Positions 22,112 through 31,228 of a DNA stretch of 42,472 bases are shown in pieces. Origin of the DNA: JASLCR01 sp036405515 (GTDB lineage: Bacteria; Patescibacteriota; Saccharimonadia; Saccharimonadales; Saccharimonadaceae); NCBI GenBank assembly GCA_036405515.1, contig DASWXM010000035.1, forward strand, positions 1-42,472. The letters run 5' to 3'. A program made the position numbers and the translations under genes. The first letter of the stretch is position 1. Every line of letters starts with the position of its first letter. The notes under the pieces are model-generated. The model saw only the letters and a program-made list of their open reading frames with translations. It was not told the origin of the DNA and made no database searches.

Positions 22112-22972
22112 CTATTTTTCCTCAGCATCTTTATCTGCCTGACTCGGGGCAACTGGCTGACGATGAGGCATATCGATACCTTCTTTTTCGAATGCCTTCT
22201 TGACGTGGCGTAGTATTTCACTGCGTACCTCCCATTGGCGGATCGGAGCGGTCTTGCAGACGATTTTGATGACAATTGCCGTGTCGGTGAAACGGTCTAC
22301 TCGTAGCATGTGGGGCGGTTCGAGCGCGATGCCTTTCCATTCAGGATCGTCATAGATCTTTTGGCCAACTTTATTAACGGTGCGCTCTACCTTGTCGAGG
22401 TTAGAATCATAACCGACGTTCATGTCGAGCTCGACACTCGCAAATTCCATGGTGAGATTCGTTGCGATTTGAATAGTGCCATTTGGCACGTAGTGTACCC
22501 GTCCATCAAGCCCGCGCAGGACCGTCATGCGGAGGCTGATCGATTCGACGGTACCTGAGACATCCTGGTTGACCATGAGAACGTCACCGACACGGTATTG
22601 GTTTTCAGCAAGTATAAACATGCCAGCCAAAAAGTCCTTGATAATAGTTTGGGCGCCGAACCCGAGTGCGATACCGACAACGCCAGCGCCGGCGATGATC
22701 GGTGCGATATTGATCTTGTAGATTTGGAGAATGAGCAGGAGCGCGATGATCCATATCAATACTCGACTGGTCGTATAGACGATAGAAATCAGGGTGTCTT
22801 CGCGTTGGATTTCCTCACGCTTAGTCTCGAACTTGGCAGCACGGACAGAATGCCTGACGATTCCTTGGACGATCTTTTTGCAAAAATACTGCAGGGTGAG
22901 CGAGATGGCTATAACAATAGCGACAAATAAAAGATTTTTGGGTGCAACTAAGGCGAGGAAAACATCATTCAT
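22112..22972 (-). CDS. Small-conductance mechanosensitive channel, MscS family
   Basis: Channel (286 aa) that releases solutes on hypo-osmotic shock. Three predicted transmembrane helices (~14-32, ~65-85, ~88-112) lead into the pore helix GAQTIIKDFLAGMF, and the beta domain with VEFDV-like features follows (ENQYRVGDVLMVNQDVSGTVESISLRMTVLRG). These are typical MscS elements. The -10 TATACT (22985-22980) ends 7 nt from the ATG. Confidence 0.94.
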   Translation of the reverse strand: MNDVFLALVAPKNLLFVAIVIAISLTLQYFCKKIVQGIVRHSVRAAKFETKREEIQREDTLISIVYTTSRVLIWIIALLLILQIYKINIAPIIAGAGVVGIALGFGAQTIIKDFLAGMFILAENQYRVGDVLMVNQDVSGTVESISLRMTVLRGLDGRVHYVPNGTIQIATNLTMEFASVELDMNVGYDSNLDKVERTVNKVGQKIYDDPEWKGIALEPPHMLRVDRFTDTAIVIKIVCKTAPIRQWEVRSEILRHVKKAFEKEGIDMPHRQPVAPSQADKDAEEK

Positions 22973-22994
22973 AAACTATAGTATAGCAAGAATC

Positions 22995-23546
22995 TTAGGC
23001 GATGACTGCGCCAAACGCCACACCGATGTAGTAGGTGATCGCCATAGCAAGTAGCCCGCCCACGATGACACGCGTGACCGCGCGAAGTTTCGGCGCGTTG
23101 CCAGCCATCGCGCTGAAATAGCCGGTAAGAAGGAGCGCCACGAGCACTGCACCGACCGTTGCCCAGACTTTGAATTCGGTTGGCGCGAGGACCACTGCCA
23201 GGAACGGCACGAGACCACCGACGCTGAATGATGCGAGCGAAGCGACGGCAGCCTGGATAGGGCTGGTAAATTCATGATCATCCGGGGTCTCGCCGTGGAC
23301 TTTTTTGACATGTACTTCCTCGGCATCCCGTTGCGAACCTACTGAGACGTATTCACCGACCGCCATGGAGAGCGCACCGGCAACAAGCGCCGCCATACCG
23401 GCGGTAAAAATAGCTTTGTTGTCCGCACCCGCACCAGCGACACCCATGACGACACTCGAAGTTGAGACAATACCATCATTCGCTCCCAGTACGGCTGCAC
23501 GTAGTTTGTTGAATTTACTGTTTGTTGATTCTTCAGGCTTAGTCAT
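22995..23546 (-). CDS. VIT1/CCC1-family iron/manganese transporter-like protein
   Basis: Membrane protein (183 aa) with five predicted helices. The N-terminal FNKLRAAVLGANDGIVSTSSVVMGVAGA and GALSMAVGEYVSVGSQRDAE are family hallmarks, with Asp and Glu/Met residues of the metal path. Members export Fe2+ or Mn2+ from the cytosol. The cytosolic metal-binding helix region between the second and third helices is much shorter than in plant VIT1, so activity on iron is inferred. The start at 23546 (MTKPEE) was chosen because the -10 TACAAT (23559-23554) ends 7 nt upstream. It is divergent from the PAP2 gene. Confidence 0.88.
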   Translation of the reverse strand: MTKPEESTNSKFNKLRAAVLGANDGIVSTSSVVMGVAGAGADNKAIFTAGMAALVAGALSMAVGEYVSVGSQRDAEEVHVKKVHGETPDDHEFTSPIQAAVASLASFSVGGLVPFLAVVLAPTEFKVWATVGAVLVALLLTGYFSAMAGNAPKLRAVTRVIVGGLLAMAITYYIGVAFGAVIA

Positions 23547-23587
23547 TATCTTTATTGTACAGGAAAGACACGCTATACTGTGAGGGT

Positions 23588-24097
23588 ATGAACGAACTAA
23601 TCGTGAAAATTCTCGCTGATGTACTCGTAGTACCAATCGTGGTTATTGGGGTCTGGGCACTACTAATGATTCCAAATAATAAAAAATATCATGCGTACGG
23701 ACGTATTCTGATGGCGGGACTTACTGCCTACTTAGCGGCGAAATTAATCGGTGCTGTTTTTCAACCAGAAACTATGCGGCCTTTTGAGAAGCTTGGCGTT
23801 GAAGCAGGTGCGTCATTCTTGAACAATCCAGGTTTTCCATCCGATCATGTGCTTTTCTGTGTCGCAATTAGCCTTGCGGTATGGTTTGAGACTCGTCAGA
23901 TAAAAACGAGCATTATTCTCATTGTACTTACTGTACTTGTCGCGGTGGGACGTATTGTGGGTCTTGTCCATACGCCGCTTGATGTTATTGGCGGCATAGC
24001 AATCGCCTGCATGGGTATACCATGGTACCTGCAGGGCGATAGAAACATGCAAATTATTGCAAAAAGTCGTAAAAATCGCAAGAAAAGTGTAGAATAG
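23588..24097 (+). CDS. PAP2-family membrane phosphatase
   Basis: Five-helix phosphatase (169 aa). The three PAP2 motifs are seen as a variant of KxxxxxxRP (KLIGAVFQPETMRPF, where spacing is enlarged), PSDHVLF and GRIVGLVHTPLDVIGG. Family members dephosphorylate undecaprenyl diphosphate or phosphatidic acid, so a role in lipid-carrier recycling is plausible. The -10 TATACT (23574-23579) ends 8 nt before the ATG; no Shine-Dalgarno sequence. The next gene follows after 27 nt. Confidence 0.87.
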   Translation: MNELIVKILADVLVVPIVVIGVWALLMIPNNKKYHAYGRILMAGLTAYLAAKLIGAVFQPETMRPFEKLGVEAGASFLNNPGFPSDHVLFCVAISLAVWFETRQIKTSIILIVLTVLVAVGRIVGLVHTPLDVIGGIAIACMGIPWYLQGDRNMQIIAKSRKNRKKSVE

Positions 24098-24124
24098 TTT
24101 TTATAACGTAAATACGGGAGAAGT

Positions 24125-24619
24125 ATGGCATCGACAAAAGTACTAGATCAACCGCGCCCAGCACTTGTGGCGATGTCTTTTCAGGATATTGTGCGAATAT
24201 TTTGCATCGGGCTGGTAATCGGGATTGTGATTTACGCGGTGCACGTCGCTCTTGATCGCTATGTATTTACACCGGCACTTTGTGAACAGGCGACCGGAAC
24301 GCTAGAGCGATGCGAAAATAAAGAAGTATATGCTGCAACCATCGCAACATTGCTTGCAGCTGTCGGAGGGCTATTCGCTTTAGTGAGACTGCGTATATAT
24401 CGTCCGCTACTTGTGGTGATATTTGCTACTGCATCTCTTTGGGGTGTTATTGGTCTTACCTCATCGCTTGCCTGGTGGTTAAGCGCACTCGCTGTTGCGT
24501 TGATCTTTGGAATCGCCTACGCATCGTTTGCATGGTTGGCGCGAATTCGTAATTTTTATATAGCTCTAGGTCTATCGATAGTGCTTCTTGTCGCCGTGCG
24601 TCTTGTTTTTATGGCCTAG
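24125..24619 (+). CDS. Multi-pass membrane protein, unknown function
   Basis: Unrecognised protein (164 aa) with about five predicted helices (~20-44, ~68-86, ~92-111, ~114-135, ~141-162). An extracytoplasmic loop after the first helix holds two Cys (ALCEQATGTLERCENK) that could form a disulphide. GGGAG 8 nt before the ATG supports the start. Probably co-transcribed with the PAP2 gene. Confidence 0.75.
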   Translation: MASTKVLDQPRPALVAMSFQDIVRIFCIGLVIGIVIYAVHVALDRYVFTPALCEQATGTLERCENKEVYAATIATLLAAVGGLFALVRLRIYRPLLVVIFATASLWGVIGLTSSLAWWLSALAVALIFGIAYASFAWLARIRNFYIALGLSIVLLVAVRLVFMA

Positions 24620-24637
24620 TGCTATACTTAAGTACAT

Positions 24638-25705
24638 ATGGATACACTTATGGTTACGTTACTATTTGCGGCGTTACTCGCGGGGTTTGGCCTGGTAATC
24701 TTTATTATGAACCAGCGCCTTAAAGAGTTGAAGAACGCTTCGGCTGTAGAGTTGGTAAAAGGTGATGTAACAGAGCTTTCCCGGACGATTGCACAGTTAC
24801 AGCAGACAATGGGGGATAAGTTGGAGCGAAGTAGTGTATCGGTCCAACAGGCGGTTGGCAAGCAGCTTACGGAAAGTGCAAAGCTCGTTGCCGATGTGAC
24901 CGAGCGGCTTGCGAAGCTTGATGAAACAAACCGTCGAGTGGTTGATGTCGCGGATGAGCTAAAGACTTTGCAGAATGTACTGTCAAACCCGAAGCAGCGT
25001 GGTGTATTTGGTGAATTCTATCTCGAGAGTGTGCTTGAAAATGTGCTGTCACCAGGACAGTATCAAATGCAATATAAATTTAAGGACGGCGAGATAGTTG
25101 ATGCCGCTCTCTTTCTTGAAAAGGGTCAGATTTTGCCGATCGATTCAAAATTTTCACTTGAGAATTATAACCGCATGATTGAAGCAAGTGGCAGGGATCG
25201 TGAATTACTCCTCCAGAAGGTTAAAGTTGATCTGAAGGGCAGGATCGATGAAACGAGTAAGTATATTCGTCCAAGTGAAAAGACGATGGATTTTGCGTTC
25301 ATGTTTATCCCTAGTGAATCTCTTTACTACGATTTGCTCATTAATAATGTTGGACAGGGCGGTAGTTCTCGCGATTTGATTGAGTATGCGTTTCGCGACA
25401 AACGAGTAATCATTGTAAGCCCAACGAGCTTTATGGCATATCTTCAGACGGTTTTACAAGGGCTGCGAAGTCTTCAGATTGAAGAACAAGCAAAAGACAT
25501 TCAAGTGCGAGTTGGCAAGCTCGGTGTTCATATTGCGAAATTCGAGCTCTTTATGCAAAAACTTGGAGCAAGTCTCGGTACTACGGTAAATCACTACAAT
25601 AATGCACACAAAGAGCTTGGAAAGGTCGATAAAGATATCGTCAAGATTGCCGAACGCGAGCAGAGCGTTGATCCACTTCTTCTCGATAAACCTTCTGACG
25701 AATAA
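24638..25705 (+). CDS. rmuC: DNA recombination protein RmuC
   Basis: RmuC-family protein (355 aa). An N-terminal membrane helix (~6-23) is followed by a coiled coil (~25-110) and the nuclease-like RmuC domain, with the landmarks RGVFGEFYLESVLE, PIDSKFSLENY, MFIPSESLYYDLL and RVIIVSPTSFMAYLQTV. Bacterial RmuC limits inversions between short repeats. The -10 TATACT (24623-24628) ends 9 nt before the ATG. Confidence 0.94.
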   Translation: MDTLMVTLLFAALLAGFGLVIFIMNQRLKELKNASAVELVKGDVTELSRTIAQLQQTMGDKLERSSVSVQQAVGKQLTESAKLVADVTERLAKLDETNRRVVDVADELKTLQNVLSNPKQRGVFGEFYLESVLENVLSPGQYQMQYKFKDGEIVDAALFLEKGQILPIDSKFSLENYNRMIEASGRDRELLLQKVKVDLKGRIDETSKYIRPSEKTMDFAFMFIPSESLYYDLLINNVGQGGSSRDLIEYAFRDKRVIIVSPTSFMAYLQTVLQGLRSLQIEEQAKDIQVRVGKLGVHIAKFELFMQKLGASLGTTVNHYNNAHKELGKVDKDIVKIAEREQSVDPLLLDKPSDE

Positions 25706-25736
25706 AAATACCCGCGGTAACTCCGCGGGTATTTTT
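25704..25736. terminator. Bidirectional intrinsic terminator
   Basis: Perfect 14-bp stem AAAAATACCCGCGG/CCGCGGGTATTTTT around TAACT. It serves rmuC on the plus strand and the aquaporin gene on the minus strand; the rmuC stop overlaps its left arm. Confidence 0.95.
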
Positions 25737-25751
25737 ACTTAGGATTTAAGC

Positions 25752-26648
25752 CTAAGCTTTTACTTCACTTTCACTTGCGATGAGATCACGAAGTGCAAAT
25801 CCGAGGACACCGCCGATTGCTGGAGCAATCAGGTAAACGCTAAGTGGCCATAGATTCTGCCATGTTGTTGCTGCGAAACCTTGAAGTGCTGTTGCAACTG
25901 CAGGGTTAAGTACTGCAGGGCCTGCCTGCGCACCGCTAACCACGCCAGTGAGGTAGCCTGTGATTGTCAGACCAACGAAGAGTGATCCACCAACAGCGAA
26001 GGCTGCTGCCATACGGCTTTTCTCACGTGCGGTTGAGGCAACACCGAATGCAAAGACGGCGGTACCAATGAGCTCAGCAGCTAGGAAGAGCCATTCTTTG
26101 TCTTTTACAATTTCGCTAAGCTTAAATACTTCAACTTGAGCACTTTGTTGGCCAAACATTGACATTTGTGACGATGCCTCAGGAGCTGCCTGTACAAATG
26201 CGTTGAGTACGACAAGCGCGAGCAGTGCACCAAGTACTTGTGCGACAAGGTATGATACTGCGCGAACTGCAGAGATGCGACGAGTTACCCAGGCGCCAAC
26301 AGTGAGCGCAGGGTTGGCATATGCACCAGAGATTGTACCGACCATCAATACGATAGCGGTCAGACCAAAGAGTGCAACGATTGATGAACCGCTTGAGGCA
26401 AGAATAATTGCCGCAAGTAGGAACGTACCGACAAACTCAGCAACTGAGGCCGCAAGTAGCGGTGAGCGGCTGAAGTTGAAGACTTTGCTGCTGCGTGACC
26501 TTGCTGCAGAAGTTTTTACAGTTGTCGTAGTGACATTTGTTTTTGCTACAGGCGTTGCCTTAGCTTTTGTTGTTTTTGCAGCGGTAGAAGTCGTCTTCCT
26601 TTTCACAGGAGACTTCTTTGCTGTCGAGGCAGACTTTTTCGTTGCCAT
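25752..26648 (-). CDS. Aquaporin / MIP channel with basic histone-H1-like N-terminal extension
   Basis: Six-helix major intrinsic protein (298 aa). Both pore signatures are present as ANPALT and LNPAVA. The selectivity filter cannot be read with certainty, so water and small solutes such as glycerol are both possible. Residues 1-~60 are an unusual Lys/Ala/Thr-rich tail (KKSASTAKKSPVKRK and TTKAKATPVAKTN) that resembles histone H1 tails and is predicted to be cytoplasmic. The start at 26648 is supported by AAGGAGGG 10-17 nt upstream; a TATACT lies near 26690, so the mRNA has a leader of about 35 nt. Upstream in-frame starts would fall before that promoter. Confidence 0.9.
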   Translation of the reverse strand: MATKKSASTAKKSPVKRKTTSTAAKTTKAKATPVAKTNVTTTTVKTSAARSRSSKVFNFSRSPLLAASVAEFVGTFLLAAIILASSGSSIVALFGLTAIVLMVGTISGAYANPALTVGAWVTRRISAVRAVSYLVAQVLGALLALVVLNAFVQAAPEASSQMSMFGQQSAQVEVFKLSEIVKDKEWLFLAAELIGTAVFAFGVASTAREKSRMAAAFAVGGSLFVGLTITGYLTGVVSGAQAGPAVLNPAVATALQGFAATTWQNLWPLSVYLIAPAIGGVLGFALRDLIASESEVKA

Positions 26649-26728
26649 TTTGTATTCCCTCCTTATTCCATTAAAGAATATGACAAAAGTATAACACACC
26701 ATGTAGGGATGGTATACTGAAAAGACAT

Positions 26729-26968
26729 ATGGCATTGTTTGTAAACCAAGAAAACACGCGTACTAAACTGCAGCAAAAGATCGCTGCGGAGCTTGCCGAA
26801 AAGGCAAAGAAAAAAGCGCTTGAAGGCGATGGTAAATTACCCGATGGCGTAGATGACTCCGCGTATCTCGAAAATAGCAAAAGGACAACAAGCCTTGCCT
26901 GGGCATGGGTATTGATTGCAATTGCAGCGGTAGCAATAATTGTTTGGCTTGCTGTGATAGCCCTCTAG
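26729..26968 (+). CDS. Small tail-anchored-like membrane protein, unknown function
   Basis: Unrecognised 79-aa protein. A charged helical N terminus (KLQQKIAAELAEKAKKKALEG) precedes a C-terminal transmembrane helix (~57-78) that ends at the last residue, a tail-anchor layout. The -10 TATACT (26713-26718) lies 10 nt before the ATG. It precedes pheS by 19 nt, but pheS has its own -10. Confidence 0.72.
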   Translation: MALFVNQENTRTKLQQKIAAELAEKAKKKALEGDGKLPDGVDDSAYLENSKRTTSLAWAWVLIAIAAVAIIVWLAVIAL

Positions 26969-26987
26969 GTTATATACTGTCTAACAG

Positions 26988-28025
26988 ATGGAAAAGATTA
27001 CTGAAGTACGCGAGGCGTTACTGGCACGGTACGAAACACTTACAGATAAGCGTGAGATTTTAAAAGCACCCGAGCTAAAGGGATTACTTGCGTCGATTAA
27101 AGATGTCACCCCAGAGCAGCGCCGCGAATACGGTCAAGCAGTTAACGCGCTAAGTCAAGAACTGAAGGCTAAAGTTGTAAGTGAACTGAATAAAGAAGTT
27201 GAGCTGTCGCCTATCGATGTGACGGCGCCAATGGATGTAAATGCGGAGATTCCAAAGCTACTTCCAAGTGAAGATGGCTCAATTCATCCGCTCATGCAAG
27301 AGGTTGCAAAATTATCTGATATCTTCCAGCGTATGGGCTTTGCGGTTGAGGAAAGTCGCGAAATTGATGATCAGTATCATATGTTTGAGTCGCTGAACTT
27401 TCCTAAAGGCCACCCCGCACGTGATGATTACGATACATTCATGACAGTCGAGACTGATGTGGATGGCGAACAGTTTATTGCCCCTGCGCATACAAGTACG
27501 ATGCAGAATCGTATTCTAAAGAAGTATCGTGAGAATCTAGAAAACGGCGAGGCAATTGCAGCGGTTGTACCAGACCGTGTCTTCCGCAACGAAGATCTTG
27601 ACGCTCGTCATGAACACACCTTCTATCAGGTAGAGGGTGTCTATGTGGCGAAGGGTGTGCATGCTGGTATGCTCATCGCAACGCTTCAGAAATTCCTCGA
27701 AGAATACTATGGCAAGAAGCTTAATGTCCGTGTAAACCCGTTCTATTTTCCATTCACTGAGCCAAGTTTTGAGTTTGCGCTTAGCTGTCCGTTTTGTGAA
27801 GGTAAAGATCCGAGCTGCAAAGTTTGTTCCGGTGAAGGTTGGGTTGAGCTGCTCGGCTGCGGCATGATCCATCCAAACGTACTGAAAACTGCCGACATGG
27901 ATCCGAATGAATATACAGGATTTGCATTTGGCTGCGGTATCGATCGTCTGGTAATGATGAAACATAATATCGAAGACGTGCGGCATTTTGAAAGCGCAAA
28001 GTTAGATTTTTTGAGGCAGTTTTAA
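26988..28025 (+). CDS. pheS: Phenylalanyl-tRNA synthetase alpha subunit
   Basis: Catalytic subunit (345 aa) of the alpha2beta2 class II enzyme. An N-terminal coiled coil contacts tRNA. Class II motif 1 region IHPLMQEVAKLSDIFQRMGF, motif 2 region VFRNEDLDARHEHTFYQVEG and motif 3 FAFGCGIDRLVMM are clear. Just before WVELLGCGMIHP lies a CPFC...CKVC element (about residues 264-278), a likely zinc knuckle that the E. coli protein lacks. The -10 TATACT (26973-26978) ends 9 nt before the ATG. Its stop overlaps the pheT start by one base. Confidence 0.97.
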   Translation: MEKITEVREALLARYETLTDKREILKAPELKGLLASIKDVTPEQRREYGQAVNALSQELKAKVVSELNKEVELSPIDVTAPMDVNAEIPKLLPSEDGSIHPLMQEVAKLSDIFQRMGFAVEESREIDDQYHMFESLNFPKGHPARDDYDTFMTVETDVDGEQFIAPAHTSTMQNRILKKYRENLENGEAIAAVVPDRVFRNEDLDARHEHTFYQVEGVYVAKGVHAGMLIATLQKFLEEYYGKKLNVRVNPFYFPFTEPSFEFALSCPFCEGKDPSCKVCSGEGWVELLGCGMIHPNVLKTADMDPNEYTGFAFGCGIDRLVMMKHNIEDVRHFESAKLDFLRQF

Positions 28026-30490
28026 TGAAAGTAAGTTTGAACACAATTAGGCAATATATCGACTTTGAGTTACCTCCAATCGATGAACTTGTTAAGCGAA
28101 TTAATGAACAGCTTGGCGGTGTCGAAGAGGTCATCGATCTTGCTGATAAATACAAAGATGCAAAGATTGTGAAAGTTGCCCAGTGCGAAAAGCATCCGAA
28201 TGCTGATCGTCTGAGTGTGTGTAAAGTCGATGCTGGAACCGGCGAGCTAATTCAGGTGGTCTGTGGTGCACCAAATGTCCATGCCGACATGTGGGCGGTA
28301 TGGCTGCCGCCGGAAAGTATTGTGCCAAGTACGTACGGCACGAGTGATGAGTTCAAACTCGGTGCACGTGAATTGCGGGGTGTGATGAGTAATGGAATGC
28401 TGGCGGCTGGTGACGAACTGGCGATTAATGGCGATCATGACGGCATCATCGAGATCGATCCAGATGAATGGCGTCCGCAGACAGTCGAGATTAGGCCAGG
28501 TGCAAATTTCGCTGAGGCGTATGGACTGAATGATACGATAATTGATATCGAAAACAAGATGTTCACGCATCGTCCTGATCTTTTTGGTCAGCTGGGTGTG
28601 GCGCGTGAGATCGCTGGTATACTCGGTCATAAATTCACAAGCCCTGAATGGTACTTGAATGTGCCTGAGTTTGCTTCAGCCGAAGGTTTGGAGCTTGAAG
28701 TGTTTAACGAAGCGGGCGACAAAGTGCCGCGTATTATGTTCGCGGCGATGAAGAATGTCGAAGTGAAGTCAAGCCCGCTGTGGCTGCAATGTGCGCTGGT
28801 GGCAATGGGCGGTAAAGCTATCAATAATATTGTTGACGTGACAAACTACGTGATGCTCCTAACGGCACAGCCGACCCATGCCTATGACTATGACAAGATC
28901 CGTGGCCATAAGATTGGCGCTCGTATGGCGCGTAGTGGCGAAACAATTGAACTGCTCAATGGTAAGACGTATGAGCTGATAGAAGATGATATTGTGATCG
29001 CTGATGGTGAAGGTGCAATCGGCCTTGGCGGCATCATGGGCGGCGGTAATAGCGAGGTGTCCGCAGATACGAAGAATGTCGTACTGGAAGTCGCGACGTT
29101 CGATATGTACGCGGCACGAAAGAGCAGTATGCGACATGGCGTATTTACCGATGCGTTGACGCGATTTAATAAAGGCCAATCGCCCTTACAAAATGACCGC
29201 ATCCTAAACCTTTTGATGGTGAGTGTCAAAGACGTATCGCATGCAGAGCAGGCGAGTGAGGTTTTTGACCAAAAGGTAGAGCATGCACCTGAAGCGATTG
29301 AGACAAATAAGTTCTTTATTAATGAGCGTCTTGGGCTAAATCTTAATGAAAATGAAATCACGACGTTACTTGGGAGTGTGGAAATGTCAGTGAATGTCCA
29401 GGATAGTATGCGTACGGTGATCGTACCTCCATTTTGGCGGACTGATATCGAGCAGCCCGAAGACATCGTTGAAGAAGTCGGACGCCTCTACGGTTTCGAC
29501 AAATTACCGCGTGAGTTGCCAACGCGCAGCATGAAACCTGCCGAGAAGAATGAAAAGCGCGAGTTGAAGCAATACGTACGAGAAGTCCTGGCGAAGGCCG
29601 GTGCCAACGAAGTGCTGACATATAGTTTCGTGCACGAGAAGATACTAAGAAATGCCGGACAAGATCCATCGCATGCGTACAAACTCTCAAATGCGCTCAG
29701 TCCAGACTTACAGTATTATCGCCTGAGCTTATCACCAAGCTTGCTCGACAAAGTACATCCAAACATTAAAGCAGGCTATAGTGAGTTTGCTTTGTTTGAG
29801 CAGAACAAAGTCCACTATAAAGGCGAAATGGATCCAGATGAGTCGACCGTGCCAAACGAAGACAGTCATGTAGCGTTTGTGGTGGCTGGTAGCGAAACGG
29901 CAACAAGCTCGCCGTATTACGTTGCGCGTAGGTACCTCGGGCAGATTGTCGACTTTTCATTGATTGATCTGCAACCACTAAATAGCTTTGATACCGGCTC
30001 TGATGAATGGGGGCAACAGCTGATTGCTCCATACGAACCACAACGTTCGGCTGTCATCGTGAAAGAAGGACAGGTCTGGGGCGTGATCGGTGAGTTTAAG
30101 CAAAGCGTTAAAAAAACCTTTAAGCTACCAGAGGCTGCGGCAGGCTTTGAAGTGCATCAAGATATTGTTGCCGAAGCAAGTAAGCAAAAGATATATAAGC
30201 CACTGAGTAGATACCCAGGTACCTCGCGTGATATAAGCTTTAAGGTGACTAACGGGGTGACCTATGGTCAAGTCATTGGATTGGTAGAGCAGGTGCTCGA
30301 TGAAGTCGAAATAGAAGCTACTGTTGTGCCAACGGCAATCTATCAGGGTGCTGGAGAGACGAGTCGCACCATCACCGTCAGTATCACTCTGACATCTCAC
30401 AGGCGAACGCTATTGGCTCAAGAGGCTAATGAGATCACAGACCGTGTTGCCGGAGCGGTCGTTACAGCTACGGGCGCTGAAGTAGTGTAA
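28025..30490 (+). CDS. pheT: Phenylalanyl-tRNA synthetase beta subunit
   Basis: Full-length beta subunit (821 aa). Domains in order: N-terminal region, EMAP-type tRNA-binding domain (~40-150, with VAQCEKHPNADRLSVCKVD), B3/B4 editing domain, B5 domain (~400-480), the catalytic-like core (EEVGRLYGFDKLPRELP) and the C-terminal ferredoxin-like anticodon-binding domain (~725-821, LSRYPGTSRDISFKV). TAATG overlap with pheS shows translational coupling. Confidence 0.97.
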   Translation: MKVSLNTIRQYIDFELPPIDELVKRINEQLGGVEEVIDLADKYKDAKIVKVAQCEKHPNADRLSVCKVDAGTGELIQVVCGAPNVHADMWAVWLPPESIVPSTYGTSDEFKLGARELRGVMSNGMLAAGDELAINGDHDGIIEIDPDEWRPQTVEIRPGANFAEAYGLNDTIIDIENKMFTHRPDLFGQLGVAREIAGILGHKFTSPEWYLNVPEFASAEGLELEVFNEAGDKVPRIMFAAMKNVEVKSSPLWLQCALVAMGGKAINNIVDVTNYVMLLTAQPTHAYDYDKIRGHKIGARMARSGETIELLNGKTYELIEDDIVIADGEGAIGLGGIMGGGNSEVSADTKNVVLEVATFDMYAARKSSMRHGVFTDALTRFNKGQSPLQNDRILNLLMVSVKDVSHAEQASEVFDQKVEHAPEAIETNKFFINERLGLNLNENEITTLLGSVEMSVNVQDSMRTVIVPPFWRTDIEQPEDIVEEVGRLYGFDKLPRELPTRSMKPAEKNEKRELKQYVREVLAKAGANEVLTYSFVHEKILRNAGQDPSHAYKLSNALSPDLQYYRLSLSPSLLDKVHPNIKAGYSEFALFEQNKVHYKGEMDPDESTVPNEDSHVAFVVAGSETATSSPYYVARRYLGQIVDFSLIDLQPLNSFDTGSDEWGQQLIAPYEPQRSAVIVKEGQVWGVIGEFKQSVKKTFKLPEAAAGFEVHQDIVAEASKQKIYKPLSRYPGTSRDISFKVTNGVTYGQVIGLVEQVLDEVEIEATVVPTAIYQGAGETSRTITVSITLTSHRRTLLAQEANEITDRVAGAVVTATGAEVV

Positions 30491-30518
30491 AAGCAGCTCC
30501 TACGATAGGAGCTGCTTT
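30490..30518. terminator. Intrinsic terminator after pheT
   Basis: Stem AAAGCAGCTCCTA/TAGGAGCTGCTTT around CGA. The T run is short; the symmetrical ends would also work for the gene on the minus strand. Confidence 0.85.
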
Positions 30519-30540
30519 GTGACGACATAAAGTATTTAAA

Positions 30541-31107
30541 TTAATCGTCAATTTTTACTGTCGAGTCTGTATTTATATCGATCTCGTCAGCGGCGGCCTT
30601 AATGGCAAGCTTGTATTCGTATAGAGCGAACTTGTAATCCAGGTAGGCACTGGATGTTTTCTTAAGTTGCTCTTTTAGCTCTGTTCGCTGCTCAGGTGTG
30701 CTATCCTTGAGTTCATCGATCGAATCCCGTAGATTTTTCAGAGCCGTGAGCTCATTTACCACTACGCTTGCGGTTGTTTCAACGTCAGTTTTTAACGCAT
30801 CTCCATTTTCAACAGTAAGATCATGCTTGGCAATGAAGCTATCATACCGCTCAAGCAGTCGAGTGTTTTTCTTGGTGAACCACTCAGGGCTAATCGATGG
30901 TCCAAACCATGACGACCGATCGTGCCAGCTGTCCCAACGATGATGGTCTTTTCGCCAATGACTTGAAGTGTCCGAAGATCGATTGCGATCACTATCCTCC
31001 CCATGAGCTAAGGCGATAGTTGGCGCTGATAGGCCAACAATGGCGGCCAGAGCTCCGATAGCTAAAAAGTTACGCTTAGTATTGTGTTGCTTCGTTGGAA
31101 TCTTCAT
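30541..31107 (-). CDS. Secreted helical protein, unknown function
   Basis: Unrecognised exported protein (188 aa). A signal peptide with basic start (KQHNTKRN) and hydrophobic core ends near IALA. The first mature part is rich in His, Asp, Ser and Trp (SSHWRKDHHRWDSWHDRSSW), possibly metal-binding, followed by a helical domain (~90-175) with KNLRDSIDELKDSTPEQRTELKEQL. GAGGAGG before the ATG gives a clear ribosome site; TATAAT near 31153 is the likely promoter. A terminator shared with pheT lies at its end. Confidence 0.75.
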   Translation of the reverse strand: MKIPTKQHNTKRNFLAIGALAAIVGLSAPTIALAHGEDSDRNRSSDTSSHWRKDHHRWDSWHDRSSWFGPSISPEWFTKKNTRLLERYDSFIAKHDLTVENGDALKTDVETTASVVVNELTALKNLRDSIDELKDSTPEQRTELKEQLKKTSSAYLDYKFALYEYKLAIKAAADEIDINTDSTVKIDD

Positions 31108-31228
31108 AATGATTCGTCCTCCTCTGCATTACGTTGCTATGCATACTTAATTATACCAAGCAAACCCTAAGTGATATTTTCACACTACTGTTAAAAGGGT
31201 GGTTGACAACCCCTTTTCACGAAACGTA

